Positions 1-9,041 of a stretch of 64,000 nt of DNA are shown in pieces. This stretch comes from Litorimonas sp963972195 (GTDB lineage: Bacteria; Pseudomonadota; Alphaproteobacteria; Caulobacterales; Maricaulaceae), in NCBI GenBank assembly GCA_963972195.1, contig CAXATH010000012.1, positions 1 to 64,000 on the forward strand, read 5' to 3'. A program made the translations under genes and the position numbers. Numbering within the stretch: position 1 is the first letter of the stretch; each line of letters opens with the position of its first letter. The notes under the pieces were generated by a model. It ran no database searches. It was given only the letters and a program-made list of their open reading frames with translations, and was not told where the DNA came from.

Positions 1-50
1 GGGGTCTGAGGGGTGAATTTAAGAGGGCAAGATAAAGGGCGCGGCCCAAA

Positions 51-64
51 ATGGCTTAAGCCAT
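51..64. repeat. 14-bp perfect palindrome upstream of relaxase
   Basis: ATGGCTTAAGCCAT reads the same on both strands with no loop. It lies about 140 bp before the relaxase start, in a non-coding stretch that also holds three short direct repeats. A protein-binding site or part of the origin of transfer is possible; the sequence alone does not say which. Confidence 0.45.
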
Positions 65-84
65 TGTCTGCACATCTTTTTTCG

Positions 85-162
85 CGGGACGCGGGGGGAG
101 GGAGCCGGGACGTGGAATTGGTCCGATCACTCATGAGACTTAAGAAAAAGTCCGGGACGCGG
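85..162 (+). repeat. Three CGGGACGYGG direct repeats before relaxase
   Basis: The 10-mer CGGGACGCGG occurs at 85-94 and 153-162, and CGGGACGTGG at 106-115 (start spacing 21 and 47 bp). All are in the leader of the relaxase gene. Origins of transfer commonly lie beside relaxase genes and carry such repeats, so this is a candidate oriT or operator region. No nic site can be assigned. Confidence 0.4.
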
Positions 163-203
163 TCTGAAAAGGTCCGTTTTCGACAGATATCGGAGCATTC
201 TTG

Positions 204-2123
204 GTGAGCGCCGAAAGTCAGTTTCATGTGCGGCTGGGAAGAATTCTGGCGCCGAACGGCACGGGCCGATTTGTGAGCTTTGCCGGGCGCGTGCGAAGAG
301 CAGCCCAAGGCGCGTCTCGCCCATCAGGAAATCGTAGCAAGCAACAGAGGTCTGTTTCAGAGCAGTATTTTTCGCGCCGCGTCATTGTTAAAGTCAACCT
401 TGTGAAAATGGGAGCTTATGGAAAAGACGCGCAGCGCCATCACCTCGATTACATCCAACGCGACAGCGCCGCCCGCGAAGGCGAGAAGGGACTTCTTTAC
501 AATCGCGATGAGATATTTCTGGAGAGTGATGACTTTCATGAACGAGCTCTTGAAGACAGACATCAGTTTCGGGTTATCGTTTCGCCTGAGAACGGAAGAG
601 AAATAGGCGACCTTCGCATCTATACCCGCAACGTCATGGCGCAAATGGAACGCGATCTGGAAACCAAGCTCGATTGGGTCGCCGCCAATCATTACGACAC
701 CGCCAACCCCCATAGCCATATTGTTATTCGCGGCGTTCGAGACACAGGGTCGGTTTTAATCATTCCGAGAGATTATATCTCCCACGGCATGAGAGAAGCT
801 GCCGAGCATATTGCGACGCTAGAACTGGGCCCAACTACACAGATTGATGTCGCCAAAAAATTGGCGCTCTCTGTTCGGCATGAGCGCTTCACATCTATTG
901 ATCGGGATTTACTGGCAAAGGCTCAAAGCCAGATTGTCGATTTATCAAAACTGCCGCTGGACGGGTCAGACTGGTCACAGCGTTTTGAAAAATGGCGGTT
1001 AAAATATCTTAGTTCTATGGGACTGGCTGAGAAAACCGGATTTGGAAAGTGGCGACTTGAAGACAACCTTGAACGCACGCTCCGGCGCATGGGCGAGCGG
1101 GGCGATATCCTGAAAGCTTATCATCGCGCATTGGCAAGCTCAAAACTTGAGCGCCGTCTTGATAGCGAACCTGTCTATGACCCTTTGGCGAAAGGCGCGC
1201 GGCCTATCACCGGAAAAGTTATTGAAAGTGGGGTTTTCGATGATGTGAATGACCGGAGCTATCTCGTTCTGGATACGCTGCAAGGCGAGGCTTTGTTTGT
1301 CAAGATGGGGCGCGAGGCTAATCTTGCCGAGATTGAGCGCGGCATGGTCGTCACAGCGGGGCCGCAAACTCACGCCGCGAAGCCGTCTGATTTCACTATC
1401 GCTGACATCGCCTCGCAGCGCCGCGGAATATACAGCCCGTCTTTCCACGAGCTGAAAGATCCGGGCGCAAGCGAGGACTTCATCAAAGCGCATGTGAGGC
1501 GGTTGGAAGCGATGCGGCGCAAGGGCCATGTCGAGCGCAACTCTGATGGCTCGTGGAAGGTGCCGAAAGACTATCTCAAACGCGCCGCGAGCTATGAAAA
1601 GTCACGATGTTACGGAAATCCGGTCAAACTCGAAATCCGCTCACGGTTACCCGTGGCTGAACTCACGAAAACCATGGGCAGAACCTGGTTGGATACTGAG
1701 CTGATGAAAAATACCGCTAACGATGCGCTCTCAGGGTTCGGCAAGGAGGTCGAAGCTTTAAAAGCGCAGCGGCATAAATTTCTATTCTCTCAAAAACTCA
1801 TAGAGAGAACATCCGGAGTGACACATCGCACTTTGGAGGAATTGGAAAAACGAGATCTGGAAGCTACGGGCAAAGCTTTAAGCAAAGCGCTCGGCAAATC
1901 CTATCAGACGGCGCCAAGTTCCGGGCGTCTCTCCGGCCTCTACCGCGAGGTCATTGAGAGGCCGAGCGGGAAATATGCCGTCATTGAAAAGTCCAAAGAG
2001 TTTACGCTCGTTCCGTGGCGAAGCGCGATGGACCGAAATCTTGGTAAATCGATTTCAGGGGTGGTGAGAGGACAGACGATTTCTTGGACGCTGACAAAGG
2101 CACGGGGGCAAAGCATTTCATGA
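204..2123 (+). CDS. VirD2/DUF3363-type conjugative relaxase
   Basis: This enzyme should nick the ICE at oriT and lead the strand into the mating channel. The N-terminal half carries the relaxase core: a candidate catalytic tyrosine in DYIQRD (about residue 83) and the metal-binding HxH motif in NPHSHIVIRG (about residue 171). The C-terminal half, with VNDRSYLVLD, is typical of DUF3363 relaxases. About 639 residues is normal for the family. I chose the GTG at 204 because CGGAG lies 8 bases upstream; a TTG at 201 is in frame, and a stop at 165 limits the frame upstream. In related elements this gene sits just before virD4. Here about 37 kb of cargo separates the two, so the transfer region is split. 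Confidence 0.9.
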   Translation: MSAESQFHVRLGRILAPNGTGRFVSFAGRVRRAAQGASRPSGNRSKQQRSVSEQYFSRRVIVKVNLVKMGAYGKDAQRHHLDYIQRDSAAREGEKGLLYNRDEIFLESDDFHERALEDRHQFRVIVSPENGREIGDLRIYTRNVMAQMERDLETKLDWVAANHYDTANPHSHIVIRGVRDTGSVLIIPRDYISHGMREAAEHIATLELGPTTQIDVAKKLALSVRHERFTSIDRDLLAKAQSQIVDLSKLPLDGSDWSQRFEKWRLKYLSSMGLAEKTGFGKWRLEDNLERTLRRMGERGDILKAYHRALASSKLERRLDSEPVYDPLAKGARPITGKVIESGVFDDVNDRSYLVLDTLQGEALFVKMGREANLAEIERGMVVTAGPQTHAAKPSDFTIADIASQRRGIYSPSFHELKDPGASEDFIKAHVRRLEAMRRKGHVERNSDGSWKVPKDYLKRAASYEKSRCYGNPVKLEIRSRLPVAELTKTMGRTWLDTELMKNTANDALSGFGKEVEALKAQRHKFLFSQKLIERTSGVTHRTLEELEKRDLEATGKALSKALGKSYQTAPSSGRLSGLYREVIERPSGKYAVIEKSKEFTLVPWRSAMDRNLGKSISGVVRGQTISWTLTKARGQSIS

Positions 2124-2137
2124 ACGGAGGTAAAGTC

Positions 2138-2800
2138 ATGAGAAAATCAATAAAAGTAATCTTACTGCTATTCACGAGCGCAATGTTTGTACCTGCATGT
2201 GGAAATGACCCGAATGCAGCGAATGAAACCAATTTTAAAAACGCCTTGAACAAATATTACGCGCAAATGAAGCAATGCGTGGCTATCGGTGGCGAGCCAA
2301 ATCATAAGGGTGTCATTCAAGAATTTATAATAGGTAATGTTGTCCCGGATAAACAGCTTCCATTTTACAACGGGCTAGTGAGCTTAGGGTTACTGGAAAC
2401 TGTGTCTTACCAAAAGAATACAAGGAGCTTTAGTGGACAGGTGACCGGGAAAGCTGACTGGATAGGATTCAAGTTTACAGAGTGGGGACAAACATTTTTG
2501 CGTCCAACTGAGTTAAACAAGGGGTCACTGAATACAAGATCGCCGCAGCTTTGCTATGCGACCCCTCAAATTGTTGAGATTATGAGTTTTACCGAGCCTA
2601 GCGACGTTATGGGTAGAAAGGCAAGTAACGTCGAGTATACGTATAAGCTCGTGAATGTGGCGCCGTGGGCAAACGATCCAGTTTTAGAGAGCTACTTTGA
2701 ATGGTTGCCTGAGATATTGTCTAACCAAAGCATTCAGAAGAATGATGATCTCGTGCTCACGAAGAACGGTTGGGTTCATTATAAAGTTATTAGACTTTGA
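2138..2800 (+). CDS. Putative lipoprotein of unknown function
   Basis: The start at 2138 is favoured by a strong GGAGG about 8 bases upstream. It gives a lipoprotein signal peptide: charged MRKSIK, a hydrophobic stretch, then the lipobox VPAC with the cysteine near residue 22. The mature part (about 200 residues) is soluble and not recognised. The gene follows the relaxase by 14 bp and is probably co-transcribed with it. Conjugative elements often encode a small lipoprotein for entry exclusion, and no trbK is present in the trb operon, so an exclusion role is possible but is only inference from position and signal type. Confidence 0.7.
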   Translation: MRKSIKVILLLFTSAMFVPACGNDPNAANETNFKNALNKYYAQMKQCVAIGGEPNHKGVIQEFIIGNVVPDKQLPFYNGLVSLGLLETVSYQKNTRSFSGQVTGKADWIGFKFTEWGQTFLRPTELNKGSLNTRSPQLCYATPQIVEIMSFTEPSDVMGRKASNVEYTYKLVNVAPWANDPVLESYFEWLPEILSNQSIQKNDDLVLTKNGWVHYKVIRL

Positions 2801-2828
2801 GGTTGTCTACTTTTTGTCTCAAAGGGGG

Positions 2829-4058
2829 TGTGAGTTCAACGGGTCGCCGCAACACATTGGCCGAACCGCTCGGCCGGTGTTTCGTAGTCGAGGGTCTTTC
2901 GGGGACGCTCGTTGAGGGCTCTTGCTATCCCATTTAATTTCGCTTGGCTATAGACGGACAGATCAATGCCTTTGGGAAGGTATTGTCTGATCAGGCGATT
3001 GGTGTTCTCATTGCTCCCGCGCTGCCACGGACTGTAAGGGTCGCAAAAGAAGACGTCGATATCTGTCGCCATAGTAAATTTCTTATGCGCAGACATCTCC
3101 AGCCCTCTGTCCCATGTCAGAGATTTGTAGAGTTCCTTAGGTAACTTCTTTGCATGCTTGGTGAGGGCCGCAGTAACGTTGGCTGTTTCTTTGCCTGGGA
3201 CTTTCACCAGCATGACGTAGCGAGAATGACGCTCGACAAGTGTCGCAATAAAGCTCTGTTTTGAACCTGCAATCAGATCACCCTCCCAATGCCCTGGCAC
3301 AGCTCGGTCTTCTGCTTCTGCTGGCCGTTCACGTATAGAGACAGCTTCGGTTATCTGGCCTAAGCCGTCCCGTTTAAGACTGGCATGACGCGAGCGGCGT
3401 ATCGTACGACGACTAGCGCGCAGGTGAGACATGAGTTCCTTCTTAAGAACCCCACGCGCCTGCACATAGAGGCTTCGATATATGGTCTCATGTGACACGT
3501 TTTTCGCGCGGTCTCCCGGATATGTTCTCTTTAGCCATCCTGCTATCTGTTGCGGTGACCATTTCTTTTGAAGTTTACGGGCAATAGTCTGCCTAAGGAA
3601 GGCGCTACACGCCAGCTTGCATAACTTCGGACGAGCCGCTCGTTCCCATGCAGCCTTGTCAGCTGCCGTAGCTCTATAAAAAGCCAGACCGCCATGACGT
3701 TCAACTTCGCGGCTTATCGTTGAAGGCGCGCGCCCTAAGCTTCGGGCTATTGCCCGAAGTGATAATCCAATGTTCAGTCCGCGGGATATCTCTTCTCGTT
3801 CAGCCAATGTCAGAGAAAGTCGTGAGCGTGTTCGTTCCGGCGGACGGATGCCGCCTGTGCGTGAAAGTAACGGATAAATTGATGAGGAATTACGTTCAAA
3901 TAATCGCCCAATGGAACTCATGGACTCGCCACGCTCCCATCTGTCCCAAATATCTGACTTCTGTGTATCTGTGAAAAAGGTTCGTGTTCGTCTCGTCATA
4001 AATCGCTCCATCTCTAACTCATAGTGTTAAAGTGTTGCGGCGACCCGTTGAACTCACA
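2829..4058. mobile_element. IS30-family insertion sequence, intact
   Basis: The element is 1230 bp with near-perfect terminal inverted repeats of about 27 bp. The left end, from 2829, reads TGTGAGTTCAACGGGTCGCC inward; the right end, at 4032-4058, is its reverse complement. It is flanked by GGG on both sides (2826-2828 and 4059-4061), matching the 2-3 bp target duplications of the family. It carries one transposase gene on the minus strand. It landed between the lipoprotein gene and the HEAT/nuclease pair, splitting a GGGGGCTTAGCGGAC motif that is intact at 52530-52544. Confidence 0.9.
2836..4011 (-). CDS. IS30-family transposase
   Basis: This DDE transposase of 391 residues moves the surrounding IS. 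It has an N-terminal helix-turn-helix (LSLRAIARSLGRAPSTISRE) that would bind the terminal repeats. The catalytic core has Asp in GHWEGDLI, Asp in LTWDRG and Glu in RGSNENTNR, which is the IS30 pattern. Full length and no stops suggest it is active. The stop codon lies inside the left inverted repeat. A second in-frame ATG four codons downstream (MTRRT) is an alternative start. Confidence 0.95.
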   Translation of the reverse strand: MERFMTRRTRTFFTDTQKSDIWDRWERGESMSSIGRLFERNSSSIYPLLSRTGGIRPPERTRSRLSLTLAEREEISRGLNIGLSLRAIARSLGRAPSTISREVERHGGLAFYRATAADKAAWERAARPKLCKLACSAFLRQTIARKLQKKWSPQQIAGWLKRTYPGDRAKNVSHETIYRSLYVQARGVLKKELMSHLRASRRTIRRSRHASLKRDGLGQITEAVSIRERPAEAEDRAVPGHWEGDLIAGSKQSFIATLVERHSRYVMLVKVPGKETANVTAALTKHAKKLPKELYKSLTWDRGLEMSAHKKFTMATDIDVFFCDPYSPWQRGSNENTNRLIRQYLPKGIDLSVYSQAKLNGIARALNERPRKTLDYETPAERFGQCVAATR

Positions 4059-4130
4059 GGGCTTAGCGGACTTTAGGAAAATTAATAAATTGATTTATAA
4101 TTGCATCTAAACATACTATCCTTCTACGGT

Positions 4131-6008
4131 ATGACTAAGCCCGATTGTTGTGATAAAAATAACATTAAAAATGCAACAAGCAACTCTGAGGTGGTTGCCG
4201 TCTTCACTGCTGCAAAGTGCCTTAAAGATATCAAGGTAATTGCTGAAACTTTGCCAGAACTGATACTGACTAATGCGGTTGATTATAAACAGCTTTTCAA
4301 CTCACAAGATTTCGAAAACATGGGCCGCCGGGATAGCGTGAGGTGGGGTTACCTTCTTGGTTCTAGTATTGGGCAAGTTGATGTGGATGCCAATTGGGTC
4401 TGGTCAATTTATGATAAAATTTCCAGTGGGGGCGAAAGCAACAGCTCATTGCATTTTATATTAGAGGGTATTGATAACTGGATGATGGCTTGGCCTAATC
4501 GTACCAGCACTTTACTAAGTCACGCTCAAATGCCTGCATCGCCAGATAACCCAATAGTGAGAATGAGCTTATTTGCCTTAGTGAAGATTGATATGAATGA
4601 AGCGTTACAAAATGCACTTAAATTAATCGATGATCCGCGACCAAACGTTAGCGAAGGAGCAATTGCCACGCTTGGACGATTAACCGAACTAACTTCCGAA
4701 GATGTAGCGGCGATAGCTCTTGCAAAGTTGTTCGATGACTCGGGGACAACAGACGGCACTAGAAAAAGTGGATATGCTTTAAAAGCAATGCTGAACTTCC
4801 GTACACCGCCAAAATCTTCAACTAAAAACGTTACTCAAAAAACTACGCCACCCAGAGAGCATCCATTATTCGACGCACGTATTCAGAAGGCTATCGAGGA
4901 CTGTGACGAAATTAAGCAAGCCGAGTTGTACAGTTCTCTTTTTAGGTCGCCGAATGCATTTACAGCAGATCAAAGAGAGGCATTGTTCATGAATATTCAT
5001 GCAATTCCTGCCAATCAAGTTCAAACCATTCAAGATGCGGGTATGGCACTTTACGGCCTCGACCCTATTTTAAACTTCGAAAATGTACTACGTTATTTAA
5101 AGGCATTTCTTTCTACTAAGCATAGAAGAAGCTTTGGTGAACTTTATCACTTGGACGGCAAATTTGCAGACTCAGGAGAAGAGATACCGCTTGCCTACGC
5201 TGCGGAGATGCTGGTTGCAGGCGACATTGGCGCAAGTAAAGCCGTCCCCGATTTGTTCGAACCTTTGGACTTGAAGACGCATATTTTAGAATTGGAAGGC
5301 AGGCCTTGGAAAACGGAAACCGATGCAAATAGCAGAAGGTGGGAGCCTGCAGAGTTAGCATATCTCGTAAGGCGGTCGATTGGTTATCTATTCATGCAGC
5401 ATGGAGCAGCTGTTTCCTTGATGGCAGCGGCTCTAGCTGAGTTAGTTGTTCTATCAAAACCTAGAACAAACGCTGGTAAGCACGCTAAGGCTCATCTTGA
5501 TGAAGCTCTTGACGCGATTGAACACATATGGCTTCGGAGCTACCCTACAGACGTCTCACTTTTCGAAGAAATTGCGAAACAAAGACCTATAATTAAAAAC
5601 GTAGTGTTACAGCTTAAACGAAATACGGAAACTTATGTTGGTAGTATTTCAGCGTTAGCCATGAACAAGGCCATGAGGCCATCTAGCTCCCAACGGCAAA
5701 TCCAACTCGAGCGCCATAGATTAGAATCCAAGAAAATTCAGCAATCTGCACATGAGCAGTCTATTTTTGCTAGTATAATGCAAGAAAGTGTTATCCTTTA
5801 TGGAGAAGGAATACTGCGCCAAGTTGCCGCTCCGTCTGGGCAGCCACCCGAGCGAGTTGTAACTCCAATGTCTGTTATCGAAACATCAGCCAGTTTACCT
5901 CGTAGAAGTATTCTTCATCCGGTTCATTTTAGTTTTCAACTTCTGCAATTGAGACTTGAGCGTCCTCCAATAACGGACAAAAGAGCACTAGACTGTGAGG
6001 ATGGTTAG
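4131..6008 (+). CDS. Large alpha-helical (HEAT-like) protein, partner of a nuclease-like gene
   Basis: I do not recognise a named family. The protein (about 625 residues) is rich in paired helices. Segments such as NPIVRMSLFALVKIDMNEAL and RPNVSEGAIATLGRLTELTS look like HEAT-type repeats across roughly residues 130-240. No catalytic motif, signal peptide or membrane segment is visible. An in-frame TTG at 4101 would add ten residues; the ATG at 4131 is preferred. Its TAG is followed at once by the ATG of the next gene, so the two are translationally coupled and probably act together. The pair sits between an IS30 element and catabolic cargo in an ICE, a usual setting for anti-phage genes. A defence role is inference. 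Confidence 0.6.
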   Translation: MTKPDCCDKNNIKNATSNSEVVAVFTAAKCLKDIKVIAETLPELILTNAVDYKQLFNSQDFENMGRRDSVRWGYLLGSSIGQVDVDANWVWSIYDKISSGGESNSSLHFILEGIDNWMMAWPNRTSTLLSHAQMPASPDNPIVRMSLFALVKIDMNEALQNALKLIDDPRPNVSEGAIATLGRLTELTSEDVAAIALAKLFDDSGTTDGTRKSGYALKAMLNFRTPPKSSTKNVTQKTTPPREHPLFDARIQKAIEDCDEIKQAELYSSLFRSPNAFTADQREALFMNIHAIPANQVQTIQDAGMALYGLDPILNFENVLRYLKAFLSTKHRRSFGELYHLDGKFADSGEEIPLAYAAEMLVAGDIGASKAVPDLFEPLDLKTHILELEGRPWKTETDANSRRWEPAELAYLVRRSIGYLFMQHGAAVSLMAAALAELVVLSKPRTNAGKHAKAHLDEALDAIEHIWLRSYPTDVSLFEEIAKQRPIIKNVVLQLKRNTETYVGSISALAMNKAMRPSSSQRQIQLERHRLESKKIQQSAHEQSIFASIMQESVILYGEGILRQVAAPSGQPPERVVTPMSVIETSASLPRRSILHPVHFSFQLLQLRLERPPITDKRALDCEDG

Positions 6009-7712
6009 ATGAAGGCGGTTCTTAGGCAGTATATGGCATCTTTGAAAGAGCGCGACGAACTTGATAAAATTCTTCCAGATATCTTGAGTGAGCGTGGCCA
6101 CAATATACTGTCTCGTCCCACGCGAGGCTTCGGTCAGTATGGTGCGGATGTAACAAGTGTTGGCCCGCATCCCGAAACTGGTGACTCTTGTTACTTTGTT
6201 TGGTCTATCAAAAGTGGTGACCTTACTAGAAGAGAATGGGATACAGGCGACCAAGGTTTGAGAACTTCGCTCAATCAAATCAGGGATGTCCATCTCGTCA
6301 AACATGTTCCTAAAGACTGCGAGGCTAAAGTGAAGGTTGTCGCATTGTGCTTTGGGGGTGAAATTCGAGAGAATATTCGAGATACAGTGGACGGCTATAT
6401 CAAAGATAACACTATTCTTGGACAAAGAGAATATGTGGTTTGGAATGGTGATGCCATTTCCGATATGACTTTATCTGGCATTATGAATGAAAGCGTATTT
6501 GAGGATGAAGCCCGCCGTCAATTTCGTAAAGCTGCTGCTTTTGTTGATGAACCAGACGTTTGCGAAAGGCACTTTTATAGGTTTGCGACAGGTTTGCTTG
6601 ATAAACCATTTAAAACTCAAGCGGAACGCCTTCGCGCACTACGACAAGTTTATTTAGGTGTATTTGCCGTGATTGCTGGTGGTCGCGATGCTGAAAACTA
6701 TGAAGCGGCAGTTCGCTGTTCAGAATTAGCTTTGCTCATAGCTTGGGACACGGCAAAAGCGCATGCCTACAAGCCTTCCAAGGCATCAAAGACTATTCGG
6801 GAAACATTGCACAGATTGATTGAGGCGCATTTACTGAGTCTTGATATTTATATTGAGGAGCATGTTCGCCCTTATCTTGGTGTAGATGAAGGTCTGGCAA
6901 GTTCAATTCCTAGCTCAAACGCGGTGGATATTAATTTAGCGTTGTTTAGAGCTCTCGGGAGAGTCGCATCACTTGGTTATTGGTCTCAGGCGATAAAATA
7001 CCTTCATCAAAATAATTCTAAACCCGAAGTTCAGGCAGCCCTTGAAGGTAGTATTAAGCAATTGGCGGACGACTTGAGTAAACTGATTGAAGACAATGCC
7101 GCACTTCGGGAACCACTGCGCGACGATCATGCAATTGAAATTATGGCGACATGCCTTTTTTTGGTTCAGGCCGGTAAGGCTCAGTTTGTTCTCGAATGGC
7201 TTCAACAAATCGTGGAGGTGTTGCTATTTACACTGCATCCAAATGGTAGGCACCCAACAATTGATAGAGAGTATTCCGATTTGGCACAGCACCCCAAAGG
7301 AACTGAAGAAGACTTTAAACGGACAACAGCGGCGAGCGTGTTAATCCCGACCTTGATAGTTTGGTTTGCAGCTCTTCGTGATGGTGCCTCACTCGCCAAG
7401 CTAAGAGATGGAGCGCAGCGACAAATCCCTCATTGCGCGCTTCAATTATGGGTTCCGAATTCTAATAGTGAAACTCACCTTTACAGAGGAGACGCCATGC
7501 ATGGTCTCGCTTGGAGTCCGTTCGATGTTAGTGGAACGATTGATGAAATCATAATTCGTGTCGAAGCTGAAATAAAAGGCAATGCTGACTATCAAGCGCT
7601 TTCAGTTATTCAACATCATCTCGAGCCATTGATGGTCACGGCGTGTTTAAGACATAGGATTCCGTTGCCTCCGCAATTCTATGCAAATAATTATTTCGAC
7701 CCGCCAGATTAA
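6009..7712 (+). CDS. Putative PD-(D/E)XK-like nuclease with long helical C-terminus
   Basis: The first ~110 residues resemble a restriction-endonuclease fold of the Mrr type: a helix, then GQYGADVTSV with Asp47, a strand, and YFVWSIKSGDL with Lys68. The usual Glu or Gln before the lysine is replaced by Ser66, so activity is uncertain. Residues ~180-567 are helical with no recognised domain. The gene starts directly after the stop of the HEAT-like gene and nothing follows for 1.3 kb, so this is a two-gene unit. Target recognition by the helical parts and cleavage by the N-terminus would fit a defence system, but that is inferred from layout, not from a known family. Confidence 0.55.
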   Translation: MKAVLRQYMASLKERDELDKILPDILSERGHNILSRPTRGFGQYGADVTSVGPHPETGDSCYFVWSIKSGDLTRREWDTGDQGLRTSLNQIRDVHLVKHVPKDCEAKVKVVALCFGGEIRENIRDTVDGYIKDNTILGQREYVVWNGDAISDMTLSGIMNESVFEDEARRQFRKAAAFVDEPDVCERHFYRFATGLLDKPFKTQAERLRALRQVYLGVFAVIAGGRDAENYEAAVRCSELALLIAWDTAKAHAYKPSKASKTIRETLHRLIEAHLLSLDIYIEEHVRPYLGVDEGLASSIPSSNAVDINLALFRALGRVASLGYWSQAIKYLHQNNSKPEVQAALEGSIKQLADDLSKLIEDNAALREPLRDDHAIEIMATCLFLVQAGKAQFVLEWLQQIVEVLLFTLHPNGRHPTIDREYSDLAQHPKGTEEDFKRTTAASVLIPTLIVWFAALRDGASLAKLRDGAQRQIPHCALQLWVPNSNSETHLYRGDAMHGLAWSPFDVSGTIDEIIIRVEAEIKGNADYQALSVIQHHLEPLMVTACLRHRIPLPPQFYANNYFDPPD

Positions 7713-9041
7713 GAAACAAAGGCACTTAGATTCATCCCTACCGAACTTGATAAGTGACACTTCAAAATATTTGATTATGTCAATCATCCTGTGGTGCTTT
7801 AACGTCATAAGAAGAGAAAACCGATCGTTCTGCCAAGGTACGGTTTGGGGATAGAACTTCCTAATTGAATTACTTCCTTGGGTATGTATTCTCGATTTTG
7901 AGTAAATGTTTTCTTACATAATTTAAAGATCCACCATGCCCATAGTCGGGTTGTGAAACTGCATGCCCCCTAGGTTGCTACTAAAGCCTTAGTTTAATCC
8001 AACTTCTATTACGGTTTTAAAATGAATGATGCAGGTTATAAATGACCTGAGTTCGGAAGGGTATGAGAACTTGCTATCTGAAGGCTTTCAAAAGGCAGAG
8101 TATAGCTTACCGCTTTCGTCTCGCTAGATTGGAAAGTTTCCCAGGTTACGTGTCAATGATTTTTAACGCTACTGCCACCAAAGGTATATCCTTCGCTGAG
8201 ATGGGCGTATTAAGTTCCTGACACGCGCCGGGCCTAACTTTGATGAAAGGGAGTCGAGAGTCTAAATTAATAGCTTCAGACCTTAGGTTTATAATCTCGA
8301 TTGGAATTGCAGCTGTTTCAATTAGAGTAACGGAGACATGGCTGATCTCCAGTTTTATTTTATTTATCTTGGCGGGATTAAAAAAACTATCGATAGGCAA
8401 GTAATTACGGAGACAAGGACGATTTTTTTTTGGAGTCTTTAATGAATGGGTTGGATCGGCTTTCAGGCCCAAAATAGAGTAAGTAGTCATGATAGAATTT
8501 TTGGTATTTTCAATGTCTCTATTCGCGCAAATTGGCTGTCGGGCGTTTCTTGCCGGGCCGCAGGGCAAGCAGTTTCTGCCTCACTCCTGACCTCAGACAT
8601 GTTATATCGACGGTTGCAATAATGAATTTTTGAATGGACATGCGTTTTGACCAATACCATTGCTTTTTTCGTTAGGCGAATTTGTATCAGATAGCGAAAA
8701 GCTAATTTTCATAATAACGGTTATGGGCATCGGGTAAGCATCTCAGATTTGGAGTTTTGATCACTATAGCAATTGCTGAAATCATCTTCTCTTTATTTTT
8801 TTGATGTTTTGGATGGTTCGATTTTTTGCAAGAAATTTTTCCTATGTATTCAAATATATTCGTAAGGAAATCGGACCGGTTGCCGCTCAGGATATCATTA
8901 ATTCGTCCCTGGCTTGCCGGAAACACGATCCAGTCAGGCGATGTGATGGATTTTGCGCAAGAACTCTTATTGCAATTGTGATAAGATAGGAAAGAACTTA
9001 ACTTTCACCGAATCGCGAATAGAATGAACAAAGCCTAATTC
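7713..9041. other. 1.3-kb stretch without a convincing gene
   Basis: Both strands are interrupted by many stops. The longest open frame, 8146-8568 on the minus strand (140 codons), has no recognisable motif and no good ribosome-binding site. Shorter open stretches around 8750-8990 look like decayed coding sequence but cannot be assigned. The region lies between the HEAT/nuclease pair and the ferredoxin reductase and is probably remnant DNA from earlier rearrangements. Confidence 0.5.

Noticed and set aside
8146..8568. 140-codon minus-strand ORF
   Set aside because: No recognisable motif, no good ribosome-binding site and decayed surroundings; listed only under the gene-poor region.
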